A stretch of 64,000 nt of DNA from Mytilisepta virgata (GCA_028015205.1 CM051516.1:33742230-33806229), one strand, 5' to 3'; shown: positions 26,501 through 35,499, counted from the first letter of the stretch. Made by a program: numbers and translations. The notes: generated from the letters alone by a model not told the origin.

Positions 26501-29500
26501 TATAGAAAAACATGTGTAGCATGCTATACAGTATTTATGGACTGGGGATTTCCAAAAATAACCATATTTGAATATCCCGCTATATAAAAACATATTTAGC
26601 ATGCTATACAGTTTTTACGGACTCAGGATTTTCAAAAATAATCATATTTGAATATCCCACTAGCAGTAAATCTATGACCTGTAACCACTGGGGTTTTTGT
26701 ATTCATACAAAACGTAATATGTAACGTAATTATTTTTATTTAAAAAAAATATCAAAACAAGTCAACATCAATTTGCTTAAAAATTTATTCCTATTGTTAT
26801 CTTAGAATATTCAGCCCTTTCAAAAATAATGTTTATTTAAGATTGAAGTTTGAAAAATAATAAAGTAATTGTAGCTTGTTGTTTTCGGTCGATACATGAT
26901 TTGATCGCACTGACCAAGAAAAACAATATCAACCCCAGATTTTGTGCTCGGTCGATATTGTTCTTGGTCAGTGCAATTAAATCATGTATCGACCTCACCA
27001 ACATGCTATAATTGTATAATATATGCTAGAGAGACTAAAATTTAATTTCACAAAACAGTTATATTGCTAGAAATAATAAAGAAATAAAAGACCTTTCCTT
27101 ATAATTAACAATGCAAGTTTTAGTTTCGTGATGTTTCACTGGACACATTTTTCATATTAATTTTTAATTTTATAGAAATTATATTGTTCAAACTAACCTC
27201 AGTTATCACAGATTTACAAAATACCAATGCGTCATTCTGTTTGGCAGGAGGGAAAGCTGTCTGGAAAGCTTGCTGGGCAGCTTTTGCAACTGTGGGATAT
27301 GTGTCACATTGACACAACAACCAACTACCCAATAAGCTCTTCAGATATGGTGCCAGATTTTTTCTTACTCTAAGTACCAATGTATTCATTGCCTGTTGTG
27401 TGCATTCTCTCACTTTGTGGTCTACGTCCTGAAAAATATCCACAGAAAATATTCAAAATTTAATAAGCCAATTTTCACAGATAGATACATCACAACTTTA
27501 ACCATGTTACATCTCACATAATGGTGTTAAACATTATAATTGTCCACATGCAGTTAGTATTTACATAAGTTGTGGGAAATATATCAAAAAGTTTGTTTTT
27601 CAAAAAGTCTGTTTTAAAAGTTGTATTCTTATTTGATAAGACTGTAGTGAATCTTAATTTTCACCAAGCAATATATTAACTAAAGACATTTTCAAACACC
27701 AATAAGCACATCATTTTCATTGGTATTCATCTGTTTCATTTCAATTTTTTTTTATTTCAAACCTATGTATAGTGACATATTGACCTCGACTCCGGCGGCG
27801 ACAGGTGCTACAGGACCATCAACGAGTAGCTCGAGTAAGTCTGACTAATTTAATATATGTAATGTGACTAAATACATAATCTATCAAGCTTCAGGTGTGA
27901 GTGTGTAATTATTTAATACATTCATATAGTCTACCTATCAGTAACTAAAATGACTTTGTTGTGTATTTCTTTTGCATTAGCTGTTCCCAGTTTTTTGACG
28001 TTTTCGGTTTTTGCATTTATTTGTATATATTTCTGTTCAATGATATTCTTATCTTTGTATGCCTTTAATGTGTGCCATTTGACCAGTCTTTGTAACTTAT
28101 ATGTTATCTATTTTTGGAGTACATTTTTCTCCTTGGGGATCTGTATATTGAAACAAATACCTTACGTGTTTGATAATGGTTGATCTTAATAGTATCTACC
28201 ATACAGTTCCCCACGAGTTTAACATTTTGATATCTAGTATATGTAATATTGAATTCATGTTGTTGGTTGCATGCTTATTATTATTCATGTGTGAAGACAT
28301 TCACCCTAATCCGGGACCTGACTCCAGTAGATTTTTCTTTCGTAATGTTTCTATTGTCAATATTAACGTGAATTCTCTCAGAAATAAAACTGATTTAATC
28401 AGTACTGAACTTGGTGATCATGATATTATATGTGTGACTGAATCCCGACTTGATGGTAGTGTTAATAATTGTAATTTATGTATTGATAATTTTCGTAACC
28501 CTGAACCATTTCGTAAAGACAGACAGGTCAATGCTGGCGGTGGAATTCTCATATATGTCTGTGAAAACCTTTTTGCTAAACGTCGCCTAGATTTAGAAAT
28601 TCGAGATATTGAATGTATTTGTGTCGAAATTTCAAATAATGTCAAAAAATTCTTAGTAGTTTGTATATATCGACCACCTAATTCTAGAGTCTCGTCATGG
28701 GATCATATTGATAGTCTGTTTGATAACTGTGTTGATACTGGTTTAGACTGTATTTTCTTAGGTGATATCAACCTTGATCTCAACGCCGTAAATAACAATC
28801 ATAAGTTCTTACGGTCTTGTGAACAGTTCGGATTAAAAAATGTTATTCACGAACCTACACGTATCACTCCGAATTCCGCCACCCTCATTGACCCAATTCT
28901 TATAAATAATATGGGTATATATAGAGATAGCTATGTTATGTCAAATTTTTGTAGTGATCACTGTCCTTCTGTTATTGAAATTAATTTCAACAATTATAGA
29001 TTAAAGTGTTATACTAAAAATATATGGGATTTTGATAATACTAATTATGAAGCTATCTCTTATCACTTGCAAGATATTGACTGGGACTCTAGACTGCCGA
29101 ATATCATTGATGTTGATCTTTTGAATGAGAATATTAGTGGGGAAATTCACTCTGCAATGAATTTTTTCATTCCTAAAAAAACTATCAAAATTAGACCGAA
29201 GGACAAACCCTGGATAAACAATAATATTAAATGTAAAATTAGGAAAAGAAATCAAGTACATAAAAAGGCTAAAAATCGTAATCTTGCAAGTGATTGGGAC
29301 AAATTTCGCCAGCTCCGTAATGAAGTTATTGATATGATACGTGAGGCAAAAAGGAATTATGTTATTAATCTTCAGAACTCTTTGATTGATAAATCAATAC
29401 CACCAAGTAAATGGTGGAGGATTGCCAAAAGTGTGACAAGATTTAAAAATAAGTGTAATACAAATAATCAAATTAAAGTTAATGGTGAATTATTTTTTCA

Positions 29501-32500
29501 TCCTATTGATGCTATAAATAACTACTTCACAACTATTTCAACTATTGATGCTGTACCTGATCTTCCAAATGTACAACCACTTGCACCCTGCGAGCTGTCA
29601 GATATTGAGATCACGGAACAAGAAGTCAGTGATCAGTTACAAATTTTAAATTGTAACAAACCTCCCGGACCTGATAATCTTCCTCCGAAATTCTTGAAAG
29701 CTATTTCCCATTCACTAGTCAAACCACTAACTATATTGTTCAATAAAAGTGTACGTTACGGTGTAGTGCCTAGTGACTGGAAACTAGCCAATGTAACTGC
29801 AGTGTATAAAGGTAAAGGAGGTAGTGATAATGTGACTAATTATAGACCAATTTCCGTTACAAATTGTTTTTGCAAGATATTGGAAAAAATTATATTTAAG
29901 CATCTTCACAATTACCTTCTTCAAAACCAGATCCTTTCGGATCACCAGTCAGGTTTCAGACATAAAGACTCTACTGTTAACCAATTACTTATATTGTATG
30001 ATACGATTATGAAAAATCTTGACATTGGTAAAGATGTTAGATTTATATTCTGTGATATATCAAAAGCATTTGACCGTGTTTGGCATCGTGGATTGTTATA
30101 TAAATTAAGGAAATATGGAATAAATGGTAATTTGCTTAGTTGGTTCCGTAATTATTTGACTGACCGTAAACAGAGGGTAAGTATGGATGGCTACTTTTCT
30201 GCGTGGCATTGTATTAATGCTGGTGTCCCCCAGGGCTCTATTCTTGGCCCTTATTTATTTATCCTCTTCATCAATGATATTGTTGATGTTGTTTCAAACA
30301 AAATCAAATTATTTGCTGATGATACATCCCTCTTTTGTGTTGTTGATGATCATAATGAGGCTGCCGAGTCTCTCAATTCCGACCTCGAATCCATTCACAC
30401 TTGGGCATCTGATTGGGGGGTTACATTTAATGCATCAAAGACAAAGTCTATGGTATTTACTCGAAAAAATGCTAATACACTACCTTTGTTTATGAACAAT
30501 ATTCAGTTAGAAAATACAAGTAATCATAAACATCTTGGACTTAACCTTAGTTCTGATGGTACTTGGAAATATCATATAAACGATATATATTCTAAGGCTT
30601 GCTCTCGTTTAAACGTTTTGCAAATGTTAAAGCATAACCTTGATCGAAATTCGTTAGAAAAATTGTATTTTGGATTCATTCGTCCTATTTTAGAATATGG
30701 AAATGTGATATGGGATAATTGTACTCTAGAGCAATCTGACCTTATTGAATCTGTGCAGTATGAAGCTGCGAGAATTGTGACGGGAATGAGAAAAGGGACA
30801 TCTAAAAGTAAATTATATACTGAACTTGGGTGGGATTCACTGAAAAGTCGGCGAAAGAAGCAGAAACTTCTTCTTACTTTCAAAGCTCTACATGGAGACC
30901 TTCCAAGTTATTTTTGTGAACACCTAATAGAAAATATTAATTCTGAGATAAATTATGATCTTCGTAACCCCCGATTTTTCAAGCCTCCTCGTTGTCGTAC
31001 CCAGTCATATAAAAAAAGTTTCTTTCCTTGTGTCATGGAACTTTGGAATCAGTTAGATACGTGTGTCCAATCCATACCAACTTTTAGCCAGTTTAAGAGA
31101 AATATTAATAAGGTTATCGTGAAACCACCCCCCTTTTATTCCTATGGGTCTCGTTGGTTAAATATTAAACTCTGTCAGCTTCGCAATGAAGTGAGTAATC
31201 TTAACCATCATCTGTTCTTGTCTCATTTGTCTGCCAACTCGCAATGTGCCTGTGGTGATGCTGTTGAAGACAATTTTCACTTTTTCTTTGTATGTCCATT
31301 ATTTATTCGACAGCGTCAAGAATTATTTTATAATATTAGAAATCATATTGATATTATTGATGTTGATATTTTGCTTAAAGGGTCACCAAATTTGTCTTTA
31401 GATGAAAATATTGAAATTACTGTAGCTGTACAACAATATATAGATGCAACTAGACGCTTTGTCTAACTCTGAATTACTTATTTTTATTATAAGCAATGGC
31501 ATAATTAAGGCATTCATTTTCTCTTTCCTCTTTTAAATCCAATTCCTTTCTTCCAATTTCTTTTTTATTTTAAACTTTTTATTTACTCAATTACATGCTT
31601 CATAATCTCCGACTTGGCCTTTTCTCTTGTTTCTTACGTTTGAATATAAATCAATTTGTTTATCTTATCATATTATATCTATTGAAGCATCTGTATAACT
31701 GTTATTGTATTTATGTTATTTTCTCTTTCTCTCAGAATTGTAAATTGTTTATATAAGATGGACTTCCCAAATCTTTGTGGTTACCTTACCAGTAGAATAT
31801 ATTTATAATTTGATGTTGTCATTTCAGTCCAATTAATTTTGTAATCTTTTTGAAATGTATTTTCTATAAGTTATCCATACTAATTATTTACTTATAAAAT
31901 TGTAATTGTATTGTTTTGTGGATGTTTATATATTATATTATACGTTGTATATTGTTTATCCATCTTGTTTCGTGGAGAGGACTTGTATAGGCCTAGCCTG
32001 TTGTCCAATCCATTTGATATGTATTTATCAATAAAATATTTTGAAATGAAATGAAATGAAATTTTCCTCCAATTACAGAACAGATATTTGACAAAGGCCA
32101 TGGTATATGTATTACATGTACATATCCCAGGCCAGAATGGTAGGACTGCCTTTAAATGTTCTACTAACAAAAGAAAATTTACTATATATACCCCAGGCTG
32201 GAACGGTTGGACTGCCTTTAAATGTTCTACTAACAAGAGAAACTTTACTATATATACGTCAGGCTGGAACAGTTGGACTGCCTTTAAATGTTCTACTAAC
32301 AAGAGAAACTTTACTATATATACCCTAGGGTGGAACAGTAGGACTGCATTATACATCCCCAGTCAGAATGGCAGGACTGCATTTAATAGTTCTACTTACT
32401 AAAGAAACTTTATTATATATCCTAGGCCAAAATGATAGGACTGCCTTTAAATGTTCTACTAACAAGAGAAACTTTACTATATATATCCCAGGCCGGAACG

Positions 32501-34692
32501 GTAGGACTGCATTATACATCCCCAGTCAGAATGGCAGGACTGTATTTAAGGTATCCGGACCATAAATGACCACGTGATTACTAAAAAATTCCCGGATGTT
32601 CCATACAACGCAATTGAAATGACCTCAATAATTGTCGGCAAACTTCGGAAATGCCAATATAACTAACTTCTTTTTACAGACTCTGCATATAAGCAAAAAA
32701 GTGTGTTTCAGCTAGAGAAAAATATATATACAAAATTTCAGCTTTAAATTTTTTGGTGCAGCTATTCACGGTCAAAAATAGATAGAATTTTCGATCATGA
32801 TTTATTATGGTCCAGATACCTTAATAGTTCTACTTACTAAAGAAACTTTATTATATATCCTAGGCCAGAATGGTAGGACTGCCTTTAAATGTTCTATGTC
32901 TTTTTCTTCGCAGAGAGAACTAAATTCTTGTAATGCCTAATAAAAAATCAACGGATATATCATCAAATAACTGAATCAAGGCTTTTATTGTACAATTATG
33001 ATATGAATATTGAACATGTTAAAACTAACAGTTGATAAATGTAAAGTAATTTGATACCTTGTGCATCAGATTTCTAACTGTTACTTTTGTGTGTTTCCTT
33101 CCTAGCAAAATTGTACACACAATATACAGACTGATAGCTCTCTACTTTTGGAGTTAGATATGGCTATTTTCAAAACTTCTGAAACCCTAAACAGTAAAAT
33201 ATTGAATAACCTGTATAATTAACATCCTGCATATTAATTCCACTCATGGAAATTTCTATATTCTGGATTTGGGAACATCATTTCCTCTGCTATCAATGAA
33301 TCCTAAATTGTTTTCATTCTGAATGTATCACAAAAATTGACAGAGAACTGGGAATTAACATCATTATATACAGCAATCATAACTTCCACAAAGAGTTATT
33401 GAATATCTTCCATTAATTTTACAATGATTTACCTTGACCTTTGTTGTACTATCCCTTTTATTCAACTTTCTAAGTACCATCCTGAAATCAGCATCCAAGG
33501 TATTATCAACATCATCAAAAGACTGACTGGCCGGAACATATCCTGGGCTGCCGGAAAATCCACTAAATCCTATAAAACCTGTCGGGGCACCACTTGCTGT
33601 TACCAACAATTGGGCAGCTTGACTGCTGCTTGATGGCTAAAATTAAAAGTTCAGTCTGTCTTCTAACAAAAAGTTGAATAATTTTACTTCTTGTTGAACT
33701 ATAAATTTGAATTAATTTACCACTACTTAATTATAAACAAAAATACCAAAAAAAGTGAAAACTTTTAGAGATACCCACAGTCGAATGTAGGACGTTTTAA
33801 GCAAAATTTTATATTTTCAAAATAAATAATCTAAATATCTATAAACAAAATTACTAATATTAATGTATTGCAATTATATTTAATTTTTTTTATTATTTTG
33901 CTCATTCTTTTAATTACATTTTTTTAATTAAAATTGAAAATAATTATTTTAAATGTTGTGTGATTTTAATTATTATTTTTAATCCATTTGATATTTAAAA
34001 ATTAGATAATTAGAGGAATGAATTAATTATTCTAACTAAAAATTTTCTCAAAACTGATAACTGATCAACTGCAGATTAAGATAATTAATATCAATTAATT
34101 AAATGGCCAATAACAATAGAGCCAAACATCAAAAGCAAACATATCCCAGGCCATATCTATTGTTTTTAACATCTTTGACTGTTATTTTTATATTTTAAAA
34201 CTTTACTCATATCTGTATGACTTCTTTTGCTTAAACATACACAAGCTCAGCAAAAAGTGTCCTAGGTAACAATATAAACTTCATAAAAAAATGTCCTAGG
34301 TGTCACAATATACACTTCATAAAAAAAAAAAAAAAAAATGGCTGAAACATGTGCCTTGAAAAAGAATTTGGCTGAAATGTCTGTGTCCGAAATGTCCTGG
34401 CAGAAACGTCTGCACACCCCCACAGGCACAGAATCTAAAACACATATAGAATAAAATTTAAAAGTACAGTGACAAAAACTTGTTAAATTTTTTTTTCTCC
34501 AAGTTTTGTTTATTTGGCATCACATCATGTATCTTCTTTTCTGTTCGAAACTTCGTCAAATGTACAAACGAGTTTGTCTTATAAACTTATGTGACAAATT
34601 ACAAGAAATCGTGCATTTAATATCAATATGGTAAATACCCTGACATTTCCTTTCGTTCTCTGTGATTGTTTCTTGTTTGTTTGCCCTGGCAT
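5109..34692 (-). CDS. LTN1: Listerin E3 ubiquitin-protein ligase, 29 coding exons
   Basis: Listerin binds 60S subunits carrying stalled, tRNA-linked nascent chains together with NEMF and ubiquitinates those chains for p97 and proteasome degradation (family knowledge). The joined reading frame is 5163 nt, or 1720 residues, close to the roughly 1766 of the human protein. It shows the conserved N-terminus ([30 protein letters not shown]), a long helical HEAT/ARM-type middle and a C-terminal RING. The start at 34692 has A at -3 and an in-frame TAA just upstream, and the human protein begins at the same place. All 28 junctions are GT-AG with matching phases. Intron 18 has a weak donor (GTTAAA), supported by the resulting INGGINAL alignment. 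Intron 3 holds an antisense LINE and exon-derived repeats. Exon coordinates are given in the three partial entries. I see no frameshift or premature stop. The identification is very secure; single splice sites are slightly less so. Confidence 0.96.
6410..6498 (-). repeat. two downstream copies of the LTN1 exon 27 donor region
   Basis: On the minus strand, CAGGTAAATTTATAT at the exon 27 donor is repeated about 45 and 91 bp further into the intron as CAGGTTAATTTATAT and CAGGTAAATTTATAT. The first ~45 bp of the intron plus the last few exon bases form the unit. Confidence 0.7.
6904..8459 (+). mobile_element. 1.5-kb non-autonomous element with internal ~167-bp tandem repeats
   Basis: Begins GAGGCTC and ends in a hairpin (GCTCACTTGACCC, TTT, GGGTCAGGTGAGC) followed by TAAAAAG. 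A CGGCCATCTTGG block recurs at about 7039, 7208, 7370, 7537 and 7704, so the core is a decayed tandem array. A relative with the same ends and GCGGCCAT repeats is at 36188-37639. The 3' hairpin next to CTAA resembles Helitron ends, which is only a suggestion. It lies in LTN1 intron 26. Confidence 0.75.
8985..9176 (-). repeat. echo copies of the LTN1 exon 25 3' end
   Basis: The exon 25 end reads CAATGAATTACGTAGACAAG before its GTAAAT donor. Degraded copies of this block follow in the intron, with the plus-strand CTACATAATT core at 9135 (CTTCATAATT), 9074, 9041 and 9004, and several retain GCAAT or ACAAGTAA at the donor position. Confidence 0.8.
9177..22793 (-). CDS. LTN1: LTN1 exons 10-25 (HEAT/ARM-like middle)
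   Basis: Exons: 10, 22104-22793; 11, 21605-21836; 12, 20416-20649; 13, 19424-19574; 14, 18820-18961; 15, 18049-18300; 16, 16241-16359; 17, 15230-15334; 18, 14018-14154; 19, 13474-13615; 20, 12184-12328; 21, 11696-11909; 22, 11225-11459; 23, 10542-10607; 24, 9797-10122; 25, 9177-9306. The product is the long helical solenoid that spans the 60S in family structures. Anchors to vertebrate Listerin include [13 protein letters not shown] (exon 12), [14 protein letters not shown] (20), [14 protein letters not shown] (21), a Glu-rich loop after PELPQYE (23), [15 protein letters not shown] and RLMPDNPTQ (24), and VPALVRQWW (25). The stretch spanning exons 14-15 aligns least well and is shorter than the human counterpart. 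Exon 10 (690 nt) is the largest and is uninterrupted. Confidence 0.9.
14660..15235 (-). repeat. possible echo of LTN1 exon 17 donor and intron start, split by an element
   Basis: On the minus strand, GGACAGGTAAG at the exon 17 end, and then TAAATTTGTGG and GGCAGGTAAAT within the first ~90 bp of intron, reappear as GGACAGGTATT, TAAATTTGTGG and GGCAGGTAAAT at about 14740-14660. An element ending in GGCGGGGCAT (about 14745-15140) lies between. Homology is moderate. Confidence 0.5.
14745..15140. mobile_element. decayed element ending in GGCGGGGCAT
   Basis: The 3' end carries GGATGGATGGACAAAT then GGCGGGGCAT, the terminal signature shared with elements at 53750, 57740 and 59141. It has diverged internal repeats around 'aagttgatgtgactacaa' and no coding capacity. 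The 5' boundary is uncertain. Confidence 0.5.
15392..15882. mobile_element. non-autonomous element with 144-bp internal repeat
   Basis: Imperfect inverted ends (CCCATCGCCATGAA and TTCATTGGCGAGGGG) enclose two copies of a block containing AAGGACTAAGTATGTGCCAA at 15638 and 15782 and several TGACCTTGA motifs. Confidence 0.55.
16640..17125 (+). mobile_element. dispersed ~480-bp repeat, copy 1
   Basis: Shares long blocks with 40205-40685 in the same order and orientation, for example ATGGCTCCCATGAATTATTT, CTCTGGTGAGATTCAAAAGA and GGCACACCATAT. A partial reverse relative is at about 20830-21010. No coding capacity. Confidence 0.75.
17152..18009. mobile_element. 858-bp TIR element in LTN1 intron 15
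   Basis: Inverted ends TACTGTGGATTCATT and AATGAATCCACAGTA are followed inward by a second inverted pair (ACCAATTTTCGTGG / CCACGAAAATTGGT). Interior has no recognisable protein. Fragments with the same ends occur at about 41070-41235 and 60595-60690. Confidence 0.8.
19746..20139. mobile_element. 394-bp TA-flanked MITE, mariner/pogo-like
   Basis: Inverted ends CAGTGGAACTCCCCTAAACC and a complement ending in GGTTCCACTG are flanked by TA on both sides (19744-19745, 20140-20141). Lies in LTN1 intron 12. No coding capacity. Confidence 0.85.
23043..34692 (-). CDS. LTN1: LTN1 exons 1-9 (N-terminal domain)
   Basis: Exons in transcript order: 1, 34639-34692; 2, 33433-33636; 3, 32838-32936; 4, 27198-27428; 5, 25737-25789; 6, 25090-25270; 7, 24593-24766; 8, 23982-24172; 9, 23043-23187. 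They encode residues 1-444, the conserved N-terminal region that in the family contacts NEMF and the 60S subunit. Landmarks are GFIGF and GYVPA in exon 2, ALQEF and VLPFWPRIY in exon 3, [20 protein letters not shown] in exon 4, GKFWKHGK in exon 6 and [15 protein letters not shown] in exon 7. Exons 3 and 5 are too short to show as open reading frames and were found by matching the conserved peptide and splice phases. Exon 3 supplies exactly the 33 residues missing between exons 2 and 4. Its 3' end is the seed of the repeat array in intron 3. Confidence 0.93.
23314..23463. mobile_element. 150-bp palindromic element
   Basis: Arms ATTCATGGCATAC and GTATGCCATGAAT, with a second inverted pair around TTTTACC/GGTAAAA inside. 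Lies in LTN1 intron 8. Confidence 0.6.
26442..26665. repeat. 80-bp tandem repeat, about three copies
   Basis: TGCTATACAG starts copies at 26442, 26522 and 26602, each with AACCATATTTGAATATCCCG or a close variant. Lies in LTN1 intron 4. Confidence 0.85.
26887..26994. repeat. 108-bp near-perfect inverted repeat
   Basis: Arms GGTCGATACATGATTTGATC and its near-complement ending ATCATGTATCGACC, with ACTGACCAAGAA also paired. It would fold into a long hairpin in RNA; probably a small MITE. Confidence 0.7.
27770..32060 (+). mobile_element. full-length-looking APE-type LINE in LTN1 intron 3
   Basis: A non-LTR retrotransposon sits antisense to LTN1. It starts with a GC-richer leader near 27.78 kb, has about 0.4 kb of 5' leader, one long ORF, about 0.57 kb of 3' UTR with AATAAA near 32031, and a 3' tail of repeated TGAAA (about 32039-32060). 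Tails of short 3' repeats are usual in CR1/L2/Jockey-group LINEs. No clear target-site duplication is visible, so both ends are approximate. The element separates LTN1 exon 4 from the exon-3-derived repeats. Confidence 0.85.
28170..31466 (+). CDS. LINE ORF2-type protein: AP endonuclease and reverse transcriptase
   Basis: An intact 1098-residue frame. Order: hydrophobic N-terminus (about 17-41), DIHPNPGP at 43-50 (2A-like), an APE endonuclease (INVNSLRNK near 64, [20 protein letters not shown], catalytic SDH near 263), a reverse transcriptase ([46 protein letters not shown] near 715-718, HLGLNLS), and a C-terminal Cys/His cluster (CACGD, HFFFVC near 1026-1043). There is no RNase H domain and no clear separate ORF1. 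A short hydrophobic frame at 27950-28183 overlaps the start but has no recognisable domain. The catalytic motifs all look intact, suggesting recent insertion. CR1/Jockey-group placement is inference. Confidence 0.9.
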   Translation: MIMVDLNSIYHTVPHEFNILISSICNIEFMLLVACLLLFMCEDIHPNPGPDSSRFFFRNVSIVNINVNSLRNKTDLISTELGDHDIICVTESRLDGSVNNCNLCIDNFRNPEPFRKDRQVNAGGGILIYVCENLFAKRRLDLEIRDIECICVEISNNVKKFLVVCIYRPPNSRVSSWDHIDSLFDNCVDTGLDCIFLGDINLDLNAVNNNHKFLRSCEQFGLKNVIHEPTRITPNSATLIDPILINNMGIYRDSYVMSNFCSDHCPSVIEINFNNYRLKCYTKNIWDFDNTNYEAISYHLQDIDWDSRLPNIIDVDLLNENISGEIHSAMNFFIPKKTIKIRPKDKPWINNNIKCKIRKRNQVHKKAKNRNLASDWDKFRQLRNEVIDMIREAKRNYVINLQNSLIDKSIPPSKWWRIAKSVTRFKNKCNTNNQIKVNGELFFHPIDAINNYFTTISTIDAVPDLPNVQPLAPCELSDIEITEQEVSDQLQILNCNKPPGPDNLPPKFLKAISHSLVKPLTILFNKSVRYGVVPSDWKLANVTAVYKGKGGSDNVTNYRPISVTNCFCKILEKIIFKHLHNYLLQNQILSDHQSGFRHKDSTVNQLLILYDTIMKNLDIGKDVRFIFCDISKAFDRVWHRGLLYKLRKYGINGNLLSWFRNYLTDRKQRVSMDGYFSAWHCINAGVPQGSILGPYLFILFINDIVDVVSNKIKLFADDTSLFCVVDDHNEAAESLNSDLESIHTWASDWGVTFNASKTKSMVFTRKNANTLPLFMNNIQLENTSNHKHLGLNLSSDGTWKYHINDIYSKACSRLNVLQMLKHNLDRNSLEKLYFGFIRPILEYGNVIWDNCTLEQSDLIESVQYEAARIVTGMRKGTSKSKLYTELGWDSLKSRRKKQKLLLTFKALHGDLPSYFCEHLIENINSEINYDLRNPRFFKPPRCRTQSYKKSFFPCVMELWNQLDTCVQSIPTFSQFKRNINKVIVKPPPFYSYGSRWLNIKLCQLRNEVSNLNHHLFLSHLSANSQCACGDAVEDNFHFFFVCPLFIRQRQELFYNIRNHIDIIDVDILLKGSPNLSLDENIEITVAVQQYIDATRRFV
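32118..32900 (-). repeat. minisatellite made from the 3' end of LTN1 exon 3
   Basis: Read on the LTN1 strand, the unit starts at GAACATTTAAAGGC inside exon 3 and runs through the exon end and its GTAAGT donor. Copies lie downstream of the exon in the same orientation. The TTTAAATG block recurs at 32151, 32217, 32283, 32446 and 32883, with variant blocks at 32382 and 32545. Spacing is 66, 66, 99 (a 66 unit plus a 33-bp part-unit), 64 and 99 bp, then the stretch carrying the MITE. Copies encode degraded forms of the exon peptide ([13 protein letters not shown]). The true exon end is 32838; the MITE at 32550-32820 interrupts the array. Confidence 0.9.
32550..32820. mobile_element. 271-bp TTAA-flanked MITE
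   Basis: Terminal inverted repeats GGTATCYGGACCATAA are flanked on both sides by TTAA (32546-32549 and 32821-32824), the target duplication typical of piggyBac-like transposition. It has no coding capacity. It landed 13 bp into LTN1 intron 3, within the exon-derived array. Confidence 0.85.
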
Positions 34693-34865
34693 AATTTGTT
34701 AATATCAAAGAGGAGCGTAAAACTTCAGATATGTCAGTATTGTATTGGTATTCATCTGTTACACGTTGCGATTGTGAAATCTAAAATCTGGTGGGAGATT
34801 CCAATTACTTCCCCTTCCTTGGAATGGACGAGATAAAATATGTACAACCTGCCTGGAAATGTTGA

Positions 34866-35310
34866 TCCGGACCGGACACGACAGGACAGGACAGTAATAT
34901 GATAGGAAAGTACAGGACCAGAATACAGACATGGCAGGATAAGGTAGGATACAGAGAGGATGGGAATATGATATGACCGGATATGAAATACTGTGAAAGG
35001 ACAGGACAGTACAGGATTAGGATCAGACAAGGGTAATTATGAGACATGATAGGATGAAATGTGACGGGACAGGAGAGAACAGGAATAGAATAGGAGAATA
35101 TCATATCAGAATACTGATATGATAGAATAGGTCAGGATATGGATAGGAATAGGACACTGTGAAAGGATAGGGCAGAACGCGATAGGATATACAGAGATGA
35201 TAGGTTGTAACGTGACGGGACAGGACAGGACAGTAAAGAAGTATGATAGGAGAGTACAGGGTCATACTACTGTTACGATAGAATAAGGTAGGATACAGAG
35301 AGGATGGGAG
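34866..35310. repeat. degenerate GGACAG/GATAGGA short-unit repeat
   Basis: Purine-rich 5-mer-like repeats (GGACAGGACAGGACAG, GATAGGATA) with scattered ATATGAT spacers. Long open frames on the other strand are by-products of this composition. Confidence 0.75.
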
Positions 35311-35384
35311 TAGTATATAGGCACAGGTCTGATTTGAGGTCTTTGGTAGCGATGGAGGTAGATCATGTGTGTATCCACCAGATA

Positions 35385-35482
35385 TGACGTCACCGGGAAA
35401 TGACGTCAAGGAAGTGACGTCATCGGGAAATGACGTTAAGGAAGTGACGTCACCGGGAAATGACGTCAAGGAAGTGACGTCA
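35385..35482. promoter_or_regulatory. cluster of six TGACGTCA (CRE) sites in a 30-bp tandem repeat
   Basis: Perfect TGACGTCA occurs at 35385, 35401, 35415, 35445, 35461 and 35475, with TGACGTTA at 35431. The unit is 30 bp with two sites each. TGACGTCA is the CREB/ATF consensus. The cluster is about 0.7 kb upstream of the LTN1 start codon. That it regulates LTN1 or ARMC2 is inference. Confidence 0.65.
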
Positions 35483-35499
35483 CCGGACACGCTCTTCAC

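Noticed and set aside
30187..30883. Overlapping 102- and 103-codon frames inside the LINE
   Set aside because: Shadow frames of the reverse transcriptase.
31892..32565. Open frames with repeated HLKAV or [14 protein letters not shown] peptides
   Set aside because: They arise from the LTN1 exon 3 minisatellite, not from separate genes.
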